Shown here: in pieces, positions 6,687 to 14,113 of the stretch
How positions within the stretch are numbered: the first letter of the stretch is position 1
Layout: each line of letters starts with the position of its first letter
Assembly: GCA_023435855.1 (NCBI GenBank)
Contig: JAEZLG010000176.1
Location: 1-15,436, forward strand
DNA length: 15,436 nt
Source of the DNA: Bacillota bacterium
GTDB lineage: Bacteria; Bacillota; Clostridia; Christensenellales; CAG-138
Direction: 5' to 3'
The notes under the pieces: generated by a model
Seen by the model: the letters and a program-made list of their open reading frames with translations, nothing else
Database searches by the model: none
Told to the model about the DNA's origin: nothing
Translations under genes and position numbers: made by a program

Positions 6687-6746
6687 CTTGTTATGAATAC
6701 TCATCTATAAATCTCTTACCGCGTTCCCCGCTCAATCGTTAAGCTG
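6657..6746 (-). repeat. GH65 3' end plus terminator, second copy of the 3941-4006 repeat
   Basis: This copy contains the last codons of the GH65 gene (CAGCTTAACGA, TTGAG, GGAACGCGGTAA), a 26-bp-longer spacer, and the terminator. The blocks match those at 3941-4006 in order and orientation, including the unpaired-on-plus wobble position in the terminator stem. Confidence 0.55.
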
Positions 6747-8977
6747 CTATCAAGTTCATACGGCTGCTCCTCTACAAAGAGTTGCACGGGCTCGCCGGAC
6801 TGTAAGTTAAACACGGTGCGATTAGGCTCTACCATTACCTCAAGCTCACTGCCGCGGTATTGCAGGCGGAAGGAGTAGCCTTGCCAACGCTCGGGCAGCG
6901 TGATGCGGAAATGAAGACCGTCGCGGCGGATGCGAAGCCCGGCAAAGCCCGTTACCACACATAGGTATGCGCCGCCCATGTTGGCGGTATGTATGCCGTC
7001 GCGCGTGTTGTCGTGCGTATCATCAAGGTCGAGTCGGGCTGTCTCCAAGAAATATTCATACGCCTTTTCCCATTTGCGAAGCCTTGTTGCCATAATGCTG
7101 AACACGCAGGCGGAAAGTGAGGAATCGTGCGTAGTGACCTTTTCATAATAGTCGAAGCTTCGCTCCATGATGCCTTCATCAAGCCCCTCATCGTAGAGAT
7201 AGTGCGCTAAAATCGTATCTGCCTGCTTGCAAACCTGATACCGGTAAATGTAAAGCGGGTGATAATGCAAAAGCAAGGGGTATTTGGTTTCGCCGTTTTC
7301 CTTCCATCTTGCTTTTTTTAAAAAGGAATCGTCCTGCGCATGGATTTTGAGTTTTTTGTCGTATGGAAAATACATGCTCTTTGCAGCACGTTCAAACGCA
7401 TTTAGCTCGCCTTCTGTTATTTTAAGCTTATAGGCAAGCGGAACAAATTGCCCCTGCTCCTTTAAGATGCGGCAGATATATGCGGCACCTAATAGGTTTT
7501 CTTTTGCGCCTGCGTTTGTGAAGTAGTTGTTGTTTACGATGCAGGTGTATTCGTCCGGACCCGTTACGCAGTCAATATGAAACTGCCCCGCGTCATCGTA
7601 ATGGCCCGTATCAAGCCACAGCCTTGCTGTTTCGACAAGCACCTCTGCCCCCTGCTCAACCATAAAGGCTAGATCGCCCGTGACATAATAATAGCTTAAA
7701 AACGAGTGCGCGATATCCCCATTTATATGATACTGCGCGGAACCGGATGGAAAATACGACGAGCATTCAGCACCTGTGATGGTGCGCCAAGGATAAAGCG
7801 CTCCGCTCGTATGCCCCATATCACGGGCATGTACGCGCGCAACGTCTAAGATGCTGTAGCGGTAGCGCAATAAGCTTTTAGCAGCCGCCGGGTCTGTAAG
7901 CAGGAAAAACGGAAACATGTAGATTTCCGTATCCCAGAAGTAATGGCCCTCATACCCTTCCCCGCTCAAGCCCTTGGCGGGAATGTTGCTGATATGATCC
8001 TTCCCGGCACTTTGCAAAAGTTCATAAAGGCAAAAATCCATGCCGTTTTGCAAATCCTCATCGCCTAAAATGCGTACACGGCTTTTTTCCCAGAAGCGGT
8101 TGAGGTATTGCTTTTGGCGCTCGTGCCATAGCTTAGCGGCTACATTGCGTGCATCTTTTAATAGCGTTTCTGCTTCCGCAACCGGGTCATTAAAGCGGCG
8201 GGAATCGGTAAAGATACAGTATTTCTCAAGCCTAATGGTTTGCCCTATCTCCAAGTGGCCGTTATATGCATGACTTGCACCCGTAGATGTTGTTTGGCAG
8301 CCGCAAGGCGTAAGCCCCTCCGTACGATGCCCAACGGCGCTTGCAAGAAAAAGCTCGGAGCGGGAGGTTTTACTTAAGACAAAGCTCCCGTTTTCATTTT
8401 GCCATACCTTTTGCACAAAAAGATTTTGCTCATGTTCTGAAGCAACACGCGGGTCGCTGTCGTCGGCGAAGTTATACACTTCGCCCTCCTGTGTGGATAC
8501 GATATGTACGTCGCCTATATAGCTTATAGAAGTGATCTCCGCCTCAAACAATAGTAACTGCGGGCAAACAAACGAGGCCATGCGGCGAAATGTAACCTCC
8601 ACCTCACCGTTTTTCGTACGCTGCCGCACACATCGAAGCGCATAGCCGTTTTGCATGTCGAGCTTGCGATTAAACGATGTTAAGCTATGGTCAAAGCAAT
8701 CGAGCAATTCTTCGCCAAAGCTTATCTTAATACCCTGAGTGTCGGTTACGTTGAGCATCCTCTGCCCCGTTGTCGGGAAGCCGTAAAGGCGCTCGCCGTA
8801 TTTTATGGGAACATCGTCGTAAAAGGCATTGATATACGTGCCGCGAATGCTTACATGCCCCTCGGGATAGCCTTCTTCAAAGTTCCCGCGTACACCCACA
8901 TAGCCGTTTGCTACATGGAACAATGTTTCGTTTCGGAGAAGCTCCTCTTTGAGCAACCCCTTGCTCTCTATGTACAC
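6716..8977 (-). CDS. GH65 family disaccharide phosphorylase
   Basis: A 753-aa cytosolic inverting phosphorylase that uses phosphate to split an alpha-linked glucose disaccharide into beta-glucose 1-phosphate and glucose. Length and layout fit GH65: N-terminal beta-sandwich (about 1-270), helical linker, (alpha/alpha)6 barrel (about 310-690), small C-terminal sheet. Landmarks are EGHYFWDTEIY 343-353, GPDEYTCIVNNNYFTN 473-488 with Glu476 as the predicted catalytic acid, KQADT 584-588, the THDSSLS phosphate-site loop 616-622, and DGIHTANMGGAY 660-671. No signal peptide is present. The start is GTG at 8977 with GAGG about 10 nt upstream, 32 bp after the MalG-type permease gene. The bond specificity (maltose, trehalose, kojibiose or nigerose) cannot be decided by eye. 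Its place as last gene of the importer operon says it handles the imported sugar. Confidence 0.93.
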   Translation of the reverse strand: MYIESKGLLKEELLRNETLFHVANGYVGVRGNFEEGYPEGHVSIRGTYINAFYDDVPIKYGERLYGFPTTGQRMLNVTDTQGIKISFGEELLDCFDHSLTSFNRKLDMQNGYALRCVRQRTKNGEVEVTFRRMASFVCPQLLLFEAEITSISYIGDVHIVSTQEGEVYNFADDSDPRVASEHEQNLFVQKVWQNENGSFVLSKTSRSELFLASAVGHRTEGLTPCGCQTTSTGASHAYNGHLEIGQTIRLEKYCIFTDSRRFNDPVAEAETLLKDARNVAAKLWHERQKQYLNRFWEKSRVRILGDEDLQNGMDFCLYELLQSAGKDHISNIPAKGLSGEGYEGHYFWDTEIYMFPFFLLTDPAAAKSLLRYRYSILDVARVHARDMGHTSGALYPWRTITGAECSSYFPSGSAQYHINGDIAHSFLSYYYVTGDLAFMVEQGAEVLVETARLWLDTGHYDDAGQFHIDCVTGPDEYTCIVNNNYFTNAGAKENLLGAAYICRILKEQGQFVPLAYKLKITEGELNAFERAAKSMYFPYDKKLKIHAQDDSFLKKARWKENGETKYPLLLHYHPLYIYRYQVCKQADTILAHYLYDEGLDEGIMERSFDYYEKVTTHDSSLSACVFSIMATRLRKWEKAYEYFLETARLDLDDTHDNTRDGIHTANMGGAYLCVVTGFAGLRIRRDGLHFRITLPERWQGYSFRLQYRGSELEVMVEPNRTVFNLQSGEPVQLFVEEQPYELDSSLTIERGTR

Positions 8978-9009
8978 CTAGAAAAGTCCTCGCATTCTTT
9001 CAAAAAGAT

Positions 9010-9840
9010 TTACTCCTTGACCGCACCGCTCATCATGCCCGATATAATTTGGCGCTGGAACAAGAGCACGATAATGAGCGTTGGGATGATGACCACCACC
9101 GTTGCGGCGGTGATATCGCCCCACAATATGCTAAACTGCGTGCGAAGCGCGTTTATAGCAACGGGCACGGTATGGAATGCCTTATCGGCATTTAATGTAA
9201 ATGTTAAAAGGTATTCGTTCCACGCGGCGATGAATGTCATAATGCCTGTTGTAAACACACCCGGTGCCGCAACTGGGAAAACCACGCGCCATAAAATGCC
9301 CCATGGGCTGCAGCCGTCTATCTTCGCTGCCTCCTCCACCGCGATGGGTATGCGCTTAAAATGCGTCACCATAATCCAAACTGCGCTCGGCAGCGTTATG
9401 GTGGAATACGCAAGCACCACCCAGTAGCTGTTGAGCATATCGGCCGCGTAAAACATGTTGAACACAGGCCCTACAATAATCATCTGCGGGAACATTGAGA
9501 TGGATAATATTAGCCCCATCAAAAGCGTTTTCCCTTTAAAGCGAAACCGCGCGATGATATAGGCCGACATAGAGGCAACCACAACCACATAAAGCGTTGT
9601 AATGCCCGATACGATAAAACTGTTGACGATGGATTTGGGCATCCCTTTTTCGAAAATTACCCGATAGTAGTTTTCAACGGTCGGATCTACCGGCAGCACG
9701 TTAAATGCCGTGTCACCAAAAATCTCCGCAGAGGGCTTAAAGGAGGTTATGAGTATCCAAAAGAACGGGAATATGTTGATCAAAAGGAAGCAGCCGATCA
9801 ATATCCACGAGCCGATTTTGAGCACGTTCGCTTTTTTCAT
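9010..9840 (-). CDS. CUT1 sugar ABC transporter permease, MalG type
   Basis: A 276-aa inner-membrane permease of a carbohydrate ABC importer. It has six predicted membrane segments, the first at about 11-33. The cytoplasmic EAA loop, EEAAKIDGCSPWGILWRVVF followed by PVAAPG at 169-194, docks to the ATPase. The C-terminus is short, as in MalG. The ATG at 9840 is chosen because a GGGGGGAG site lies just upstream; a longer frame from 9921 would add 27 non-hydrophobic residues and overlap the upstream permease gene. Only 14 bp separate it from that gene. It pairs with the MalF-type permease and the lipoprotein upstream. Confidence 0.93.
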   Translation of the reverse strand: MKKANVLKIGSWILIGCFLLINIFPFFWILITSFKPSAEIFGDTAFNVLPVDPTVENYYRVIFEKGMPKSIVNSFIVSGITTLYVVVVASMSAYIIARFRFKGKTLLMGLILSISMFPQMIIVGPVFNMFYAADMLNSYWVVLAYSTITLPSAVWIMVTHFKRIPIAVEEAAKIDGCSPWGILWRVVFPVAAPGVFTTGIMTFIAAWNEYLLTFTLNADKAFHTVPVAINALRTQFSILWGDITAATVVVIIPTLIIVLLFQRQIISGMMSGAVKE

Positions 9841-9854
9841 GATCTCTCCCCCCC

Positions 9855-11078
9855 TTAATCGTCGCTGATAAGCTCCGTGCCGAGCACACGCACGAACACG
9901 AAAGCAATTGCCGCTACGCACAAGAACATAGCCACGACGATGACCGAGCCATAGCCGTAGTTGCTTTGGCTCACCATCACTTTATAGGCGTATATGGAAA
10001 GCGTTTCCGTAGCCCCGCCCGGACCTCCGCCCGTCAACACCGCAATAAGGTCGTATACACGGAAAGCATCGAGCGTGCGGAACAATAGCGCCACTAAGAT
10101 AGAGGGCTTTAACAGCGGCAGCGTGATGCGGAAAAAAGCTTTGGAGCCCGTCGCGCCGTCGATAGCCGCACTTTCATAAAGCCCCGGGTCTATAATTTGA
10201 AGCCCCGCAAGAAGCAACAGCGCCATATACGGCGTGGTCTTCCAAACATCCGCCAAAATGGCGGCAGCCATGGCACCCTGCGCGGATAAAAGCATGTGCT
10301 CCGGTGCTTCGATAAAACCGAGCCTAAAAAACACCTGCGCCACAACACCGCTCCCGCCGTCGTAGAGGTAGCTCCAGATAAGCGCTGAAACAGCGGTTGG
10401 TATAGCCCACGGTATGAGCGAGGTTGTGCGCACAATCCCAATGCCCTTTATGGCCTTGTTCATAATCATGGCGAGGCCAAGCCCGAGTACAAGCTCTATA
10501 GCTACAGAGACCCCCGTAAACAAAAGCGTGTTCCAAAGCGAAGAACCGAAGCGCTTGTCTTGTAACAGCGCCTTGTAACCTTCACCGCCTATAAAATTCG
10601 TATCGATAAAGCAGCTGCGCATCTCATCAAGAAGCACAGGCATCTTTTCCCTGTTGTAAAACTGCGTATCCGGATAGCGCGCATATACCTCTTCAAGCCG
10701 CGCGCCGATATCGTCTAAGAAGGCAGAAAGCTCTTTAGCGTCTGCATCATTCAATTCAATGGTGCTGTCAATTCCCTCAAAGCGCGCCATCATAGCGGTT
10801 AAATCTGCGGCGACGGCGTTAAAGCTTTGTTGATCGGCTTCGTTTACAAGGGTAATATCATCCTGCAAATAGTAGACGATATAATCGCAGTCCTCATAAA
10901 AAAGCGGCGCGTTTAGGCTGCTTTTCAAAAACAGCTTAGCGTGCTGCTGGTCGTTGGTGCGGTAATCAAACAGCGTGTACGAAAAGGAGCTCAATATGGG
11001 GTAGAGCGAAAACACGCTTACGATCGCCAGCAGCGGCAAGATAAACAGTAACTGCTTAAAGGTAAGGTTTCTTTTCAC
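9855..11078 (-). CDS. CUT1 sugar ABC transporter permease, MalF type, with large extracytoplasmic insertion
   Basis: A 407-aa permease, about 100 residues longer than the usual 290-310 for this class. TM1 is at about 11-34. Residues about 40-160 form a hydrophilic, acidic, helix-rich insert before the usual start of the core (GGEGYKALLQDKRFGSSLWN, then TLLFTG). The remaining membrane segments follow from about 183, with the EAA loop ESAAIDGATGSKAFFRITLP at 302-321. The insert lies where E. coli MalF carries its P2 loop, which contacts the maltose-binding protein, but the two are not visibly similar. The start is GTG at 11078 with GGGGG 7 nt upstream. The gene follows the binding-protein gene after a 138-bp gap with two hairpins. 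No ATPase gene is in the operon. Confidence 0.92.
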   Translation of the reverse strand: MKRNLTFKQLLFILPLLAIVSVFSLYPILSSFSYTLFDYRTNDQQHAKLFLKSSLNAPLFYEDCDYIVYYLQDDITLVNEADQQSFNAVAADLTAMMARFEGIDSTIELNDADAKELSAFLDDIGARLEEVYARYPDTQFYNREKMPVLLDEMRSCFIDTNFIGGEGYKALLQDKRFGSSLWNTLLFTGVSVAIELVLGLGLAMIMNKAIKGIGIVRTTSLIPWAIPTAVSALIWSYLYDGGSGVVAQVFFRLGFIEAPEHMLLSAQGAMAAAILADVWKTTPYMALLLLAGLQIIDPGLYESAAIDGATGSKAFFRITLPLLKPSILVALLFRTLDAFRVYDLIAVLTGGGPGGATETLSIYAYKVMVSQSNYGYGSVIVVAMFLCVAAIAFVFVRVLGTELISDD

Positions 11079-11104
11079 GCGAAAGCCCCCATGCGTTATT
11101 TTGT

Positions 11105-11144
11105 AAGCCTGCCGGCCGGTAATAAGCCCCTAGCCGGCAGGCTT
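11105..11144 (-). terminator. Second hairpin in the gap between binding protein and permease genes
   Basis: AAGCCTGCCGGC (11105-11116) pairs perfectly with GCCGGCAGGCTT (11133-11144) around a 16-nt loop. On the minus strand it is followed by ACAAAATAA, without a U-run, so it is more likely an mRNA-stabilising or pausing structure than a terminator. Confidence 0.5.
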
Positions 11145-11156
11145 CCATAAAACAAG

Positions 11157-11199
11157 GCAAAAGCAGCTTTACATCGGTATTTATAAAAGCTGCTTTTGC
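11157..11199 (-). terminator. Hairpin directly after the sugar-binding protein gene (partial terminator)
   Basis: GCAAAAGCAGCTTT (11157-11170) and AAAGCTGCTTTTGC (11186-11199) form a perfect 14-bp stem with a 15-nt loop, 18 bp after the stop codon. On the minus strand it ends ...GCTTTTGCCTTGTTTT. It should terminate part of the transcripts or protect the upstream mRNA, giving more binding protein than permease. Confidence 0.65.
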
Positions 11200-11216
11200 A
11201 TGAACGGTTAAGTTAT

Positions 11217-12494
11217 TTAGCCGTTGAGAGCTGCCTCAATCGCAGCTACCGTTGTTTCGAGGTCCTGCGAGCCGGAAAGGAACTTGTGCACGTTCTGTTG
11301 GATAGCATCGGACACCTTGGAGTATTCCGCGGAGACCGGCCTTGCAATGGTGGTGGTCAGCGCAAGCTGGAAGCCAGGCATGGAAAGCATTTCGTTGGTC
11401 GCAAGCACTTCTGCACTCTCTAAGCAGGCGTTAAAGCCCGGGAGATAGCCGCCCTGCGTGGACATAATGGTTTGCCCTGCTTCGGTGGCGATAAATTTGA
11501 TGAGCGCCCATGCGCCGTCCTTGTTAGCGCTGTTCTTGTTCATGGCGAGGAGCCAGCCGCCTACGCTGCCGCCCTGCGGAAGGGGAGCAATACCCACCTG
11601 ATCGTTGGTGATGGTGCCTTCGCTCTTAATCGCACCCCACTGATACGGCCAGTTGCGCGCAAACACGCTGTCGCCCTTGATGAAGCTGTTGGCGGTTTCG
11701 CCTTCGGTGTAGTTGAGAATGTTATCTGGCGTACCGGTAGAATCGGTGAACTGCTTCATAGCGGTTAAGCCGCCCGAAAGATCTTTCCAATTGTCGGTGA
11801 ACTCGTTGGCGTTGCAGACGAGGCCTTCATACAGGCTCGACTGGTAAACAAAGCCGTCCTTTGTACCGCCCTGGCCCTTATAAGTTTCGGCCATGGCGAG
11901 AAGCTCTGCATGGGTGTAATTGCCACTCTCAAGCTTAGCTGCATCCTCAGCGGAAACGATGTCCGAACGATAATACAGGATACCGAGGTCCGGGAAGAAG
12001 GGCAGTACATACTGCTTAGCGCTGTAGGAGCCGGAGGCCATGGAGCCCGCATTAAACTGCGAAATGCTCAGGCCGTCGTTTTTCATGTACTGGTCAATAG
12101 GCTCAATGTAGCCTGCTGCCGCAAACTCACCCGCCCAAACTACGTCTAGGGAAACCACGTCATAATCGGCACTTCCGGCCTTCAAAGAGGTGATGAGCTG
12201 TTCGCGCATTGCGCCGGAGTCATTGGTCATATCAATCCACTCGGCGGTATACAACTCCTGCGACGCGTTGAAGGCGTCAAGCACTGCCTGCGTGGCAGGG
12301 GTGGAGTCGGCCTGTGCTGCGAAGCGGATTACGGTGCGCTCCGCGGGCTGCTCTGCCGGCGTTTGGGTTTCTACGGGCGCGGCAGTTTCAGTAACCGGTG
12401 CTAAAGTATCCGTTGGCTCTTTCGTGTCTACCGCGCAGCCAAATGCGACGACGGCCATGAGCAACGCAAGAACAAGCGCCATTAGCTTTTTCAT
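11217..12494 (-). CDS. Extracellular sugar-binding lipoprotein of CUT1 ABC transporter
   Basis: A 425-aa lipoprotein that captures the sugar at the cell surface and hands it to the two permeases. The signal peptide carries a lipobox, VAFGC, with the lipidated Cys20. Residues 21-53 are a Thr/Glu/Pro/Ala-rich tether. The mature part fits family 1 sugar-binding proteins: TVIRFAAQADSTPATQAVLD opening, YDVVSLDVVWAGEFAAAGYI, YLPGFNACLE, and GAWALIKFIATEAGQTIMST near the end. GAGGAGG lies 10 nt upstream of the ATG. It is the first gene of the operon and is separated from the permeases by two strong hairpins. The ligand is probably an alpha-glucoside disaccharide or short oligosaccharide, inferred only from the GH65 enzyme in the operon. 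Confidence 0.93.
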   Translation of the reverse strand: MKKLMALVLALLMAVVAFGCAVDTKEPTDTLAPVTETAAPVETQTPAEQPAERTVIRFAAQADSTPATQAVLDAFNASQELYTAEWIDMTNDSGAMREQLITSLKAGSADYDVVSLDVVWAGEFAAAGYIEPIDQYMKNDGLSISQFNAGSMASGSYSAKQYVLPFFPDLGILYYRSDIVSAEDAAKLESGNYTHAELLAMAETYKGQGGTKDGFVYQSSLYEGLVCNANEFTDNWKDLSGGLTAMKQFTDSTGTPDNILNYTEGETANSFIKGDSVFARNWPYQWGAIKSEGTITNDQVGIAPLPQGGSVGGWLLAMNKNSANKDGAWALIKFIATEAGQTIMSTQGGYLPGFNACLESAEVLATNEMLSMPGFQLALTTTIARPVSAEYSKVSDAIQQNVHKFLSGSQDLETTVAAIEAALNG

Positions 12495-12609
12495 GATTGA
12501 AAATCCTCCTCATGCTGTTGAGCTTTTTGGTTTTTTTGATTTTTGCTTGGCGTTTCGAAACTAAGCTTTTGGAAACTGTTATGTGTGGGCTTTTTTATGT
12601 TGCGCTTGT

Positions 12610-12615
12610 ATTATA
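12610..12615 (-). promoter_or_regulatory. -10 element of the sugar operon promoter (activator-type)
   Basis: On the minus strand TATAAT is a perfect -10, but nothing like TTGACA occurs 16-18 bp upstream (AGTATT at 17 bp). A strong -10 with no -35 is typical of promoters that need an activator, here most simply the divergent AraC-type protein. Initiation near 12603 would give a leader of about 108 nt. A CGCTT/AAGCG inverted repeat (12603-12607, 12628-12632) flanks the element. Confidence 0.5.
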
Positions 12616-12637
12616 CTATCCACGCCTAAGCGAATAC

Positions 12638-12670
12638 TATCATCATTCTCATATTTATGTTATCATTTTA
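12638..12670. promoter_or_regulatory. Candidate AraC-type direct-repeat binding site
   Basis: TATCATCATT (12638-12647) and TATCATTTTA (12661-12670) share 7 of 10 bases and are offset by 23 bp, about two helical turns. They sit just upstream of, and touching, the missing -35 of the sugar operon promoter, where an AraC-type activator would contact polymerase. The assignment is positional only. Confidence 0.35.
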
Positions 12671-12713
12671 ACATGGTTACTGAAGTGCTAATCCAAAACA
12701 TGGGGTATTTTGT

Positions 12714-13922
12714 ATGAAGTACGATCCCTTCGAGCTTTTTTACACATTTCATTTTTCCACAGGACTGCCGGTTGCGCTTTATGCCGCAACACAATGCGTT
12801 CAGAGCCTGCCGGAGGATATACGCTCGGTCCCGGTATTACTAGAATGCGGCGACGCGCTTTCCTCCATAGGCTTTAGCCCCGATCAGCAGCTTGTGGCGC
12901 AGTATGTGGCCAACCGTTACGAGGAACGCTACATTTATTTTCAGATAAACAATGAGCTTTCACTTCTTATGGGGCCTGTGCTGACAGAGCCTATGATGGA
13001 AGGTACAATCAGCAACCTCATACGAAAAAATAAGCTGCCCATCAAGCGCAAATCAACGCTTGTCGAGCATTACGCCTCGCTGAAAATTCTAAATGAGACA
13101 GCTTATTTTTACACAGGCAAGCTCATGGAGCATTTGTTTGTGAGCACTTCAAGCCCTATGGAAAGCGGCGAGAACACTTCCAATAAGGAAAGTGCTCTGG
13201 TAGAAAAATACCACAAGAGCACCTACGGAAACCGCATCAATCTTTTTTCTCACCCGCCCTATTTTATGGAGCAGGAGATCTCACGCCTCATTACCGCAGG
13301 CGACAAAGTAAACTCCGAAAAGCTTTTAACCCGCATCAATACTGAGAGGCGCGCGGTTTTAGCCAAGGAACCGCTAAGGTCACTGAAAAACTCGCTCATA
13401 GCAAGCTGCACGCTCTTCACCCGCGCAGCCATCGCCGGGGGTGCATCGCCCGACGCAGCGTTCACTTTAAGCGATACCTATATTTTAGAGATCGAGAACA
13501 ACGACTCTCTCAAATCGCTCAACGAGTTTGAGGGTAGAATGCTGGCGGGCTTTGTAGATATGGTAAACAGCATCAACGAAAACCGCTACTCAAAGGTAAT
13601 CCGAAACGCCATAGAATACATCAACAACAACCTCAGCGAAAAGATTACAATATCAGATATTGCGGAAAAAACATTCGTACACCCAAACTACCTCTCCACC
13701 CTATTCAAAAAGGAAACCGGGAGTACCCTTTCCAACTACATTTTAAGCCGCCGCGTGGAGGAGGCAAAATATTTTATCCGCTACGGCAGCAACGCCATGT
13801 CCGACATCGCCAATTTCTATCAATTCTGCAGCCAGAGCCATTTTATTGCGACGTTTAAAAAGTTCACCGGTATGACGCCCGCGCAGTATAGGGCGCAAAG
13901 TGTGCGGGGTGGAAAGGGGTAA
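12714..13922 (+). CDS. AraC-family transcriptional regulator
   Basis: A 402-aa regulator. The C-terminal AraC DNA-binding domain spans about 295-395, with the first helix-turn-helix ITISDIAEKTFVHPNYLSTL (311-330) and the second around MSDIANFYQFCSQSHFIATF, then the family tail GMTPAQYRA. The N-terminal about 290 residues are a probable sensor region with no cupin motif visible. The first 125 residues (FELFYTFHFSTGLPVALYAA, ECGDALSSIGF) look like the signal-sensing domain found in many Clostridia AraC regulators of sugar genes. A weak GGGG site lies 8 nt before the ATG. It is divergent from the sugar operon across 219 bp and most likely activates it. A short CGAAGT-ATAA-ACTTCG hairpin at 13980-13995 follows the gene, with a poor T-tail. 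Confidence 0.92.
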   Translation: MKYDPFELFYTFHFSTGLPVALYAATQCVQSLPEDIRSVPVLLECGDALSSIGFSPDQQLVAQYVANRYEERYIYFQINNELSLLMGPVLTEPMMEGTISNLIRKNKLPIKRKSTLVEHYASLKILNETAYFYTGKLMEHLFVSTSSPMESGENTSNKESALVEKYHKSTYGNRINLFSHPPYFMEQEISRLITAGDKVNSEKLLTRINTERRAVLAKEPLRSLKNSLIASCTLFTRAAIAGGASPDAAFTLSDTYILEIENNDSLKSLNEFEGRMLAGFVDMVNSINENRYSKVIRNAIEYINNNLSEKITISDIAEKTFVHPNYLSTLFKKETGSTLSNYILSRRVEEAKYFIRYGSNAMSDIANFYQFCSQSHFIATFKKFTGMTPAQYRAQSVRGGKG

Positions 13923-13979
13923 GTGTGTATAGAGTTCTTATAATGGGGTTGAATATTTTATGTGGATGTAGTGCGGGCT

Positions 13980-13995
13980 CGAAGTATAAACTTCG
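13980..13995 (+). terminator. Weak hairpin in the gap between araC-type gene and right-edge operon
   Basis: CGAAGT and ACTTCG pair around ATAA. The stem is only 6 bp and is followed by TTAACTAAATAT, not a real T-run. It is the only structure seen in the 191-bp convergent gap 13923-14113, and may end either transcript inefficiently. Confidence 0.3.
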
Positions 13996-14113
13996 TTAAC
14001 TAAATATAATGGGAATCTTGATAGCACATAAGTTATAAATTAAGGTCAATGAAAACATTTCTTGCTTTTCAGCTATAGGAGAATACCAAGTGACGGACAC
14101 GCTAAATCTATAC

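Noticed and set aside
8687..9427. A 246-codon open frame on the plus strand
   Set aside because: It lies antisense to the 5' end of the GH65 gene and the MalG-type permease, both certain, and its translation has no recognisable domain. It is a by-product of codon bias.
9010..9921. Longer MalG-type permease overlapping the MalF-type gene
   Set aside because: The added residues are not hydrophobic and overlap the upstream stop codon. The ATG at 9840 has a strong ribosome binding site.
12552..12561. GTTTCGAAAC palindrome as a catabolite-response (cre) site
   Set aside because: It does not fit the cre consensus centre and is too short to assign to a regulator.
12190..12564. A 124-codon plus-strand frame opposite the binding-protein gene start
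   Set aside because: It is antisense to the signal peptide and tether of a clear lipoprotein gene and has repetitive Ser/Ala/Val composition from that tether.
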